9,297 nucleotides of DNA from Pseudomonadota bacterium (GTDB taxonomy: Bacteria > Pseudomonadota > Gammaproteobacteria > Enterobacterales > Enterobacteriaceae), in NCBI GenBank assembly GCA_023454395.1, contig JAEYFY010000202.1, positions 1 to 9,297 of the forward strand, in the 5' to 3' direction. The translations under genes were made by a program, and so were the position numbers. The notes beneath the pieces were generated by a model. The model was not told where the DNA came from. It worked only from the letters and a program-made list of their open reading frames with translations, and did no database searches. Below, in pieces: positions 8,431 through 9,297 of this stretch (position 1 is its first letter; every line of letters begins with the position of its first letter).

Positions 8431-8467
8431 TTCTAACCAAGGGGGAATCCATTCTCCCTTGTTAGAA
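8431..8467 (-). promoter_or_regulatory. Stem-loop between mreB and mreC (possible attenuator or mRNA 3'-end element)
   Basis: On the coding strand the stem-loop starts six bases after the mreB stop. The outer stem pairs UUCUAAC with GUUAGAA (7 pairs). It is followed by a single bulged G in the 3' arm, AAGGG with CCCUU (5 pairs), an A-C mismatch, and GAAU with AUUC around a two-base GG centre (in practice a UGGA loop). That is about 16 Watson-Crick pairs in 37 bases. No uninterrupted U-run follows directly; the next bases read AUGUUAACACC, and a short UUCUUUU comes about 12 bases later. It is therefore a poor classical terminator. It could slow or partly stop transcription, or protect a short mreB mRNA from 3' exonucleases so that MreB outnumbers MreC and MreD. 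The function is inference. Confidence 0.65.
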
Positions 8468-8473
8468 TTAATC

Positions 8474-9297
<824 letters not shown>

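Overview
The window is a compact block of core chromosomal genes, all on the minus strand. By protein content it comes from a gammaproteobacterium of the order Enterobacterales. The proteins closely match the E. coli families as I know them: RNase G is 489 residues, YhdP is 1266 residues, MreD is 162 residues, and MreB reconstructs to 347 residues. The DNA is AT-rich by eye, and codons favour A/T at third positions. That suggests a low-GC member such as Proteus or Providencia (Morganellaceae), but the genus is an inference. I see no mobile element, tRNA, rRNA, CRISPR array or sign of recent transfer.

Reading in the direction of transcription (high to low coordinates), the window holds the last 272 codons of mreB plus a few bases, then mreC, mreD, maf (yhdE), rng (cafA), yhdP, a nitrilase-superfamily amidase, and the first ten codons of tldD at the left edge. 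The mreB-mreC gap of 91 bases is the largest non-coding stretch and carries a strong imperfect stem-loop just after the mreB stop. The other gaps are 5 bases (mreC-mreD), 52 (mreD-maf) and 45 (rng-yhdP). Three junctions (maf/rng, yhdP/nitrilase, nitrilase/tldD) are four-base ATGA overlaps, so translational coupling is likely. No clear promoter or classic terminator was found, and the run reads as one or a few overlapping operons.

The first half is a cell-shape module: MreB filaments, the periplasmic scaffold MreC and the membrane protein MreD of the elongasome. Maf is a house-cleaning nucleotide pyrophosphatase and RNase G matures 16S rRNA and degrades mRNAs. YhdP is an AsmA-like protein that moves phospholipid between the inner and outer membranes. 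The amidase is probably a metabolite-repair enzyme (deaminated glutathione amidase type), and TldD is a peptidase/maturase subunit. The nitrilase gene sits between yhdP and tldD, which are adjacent in E. coli.

I did not find a new system here. The points most worth a second look are the mreB-mreC stem-loop, the nitrilase insertion with its chained overlaps, and the start sites of maf and mreC.
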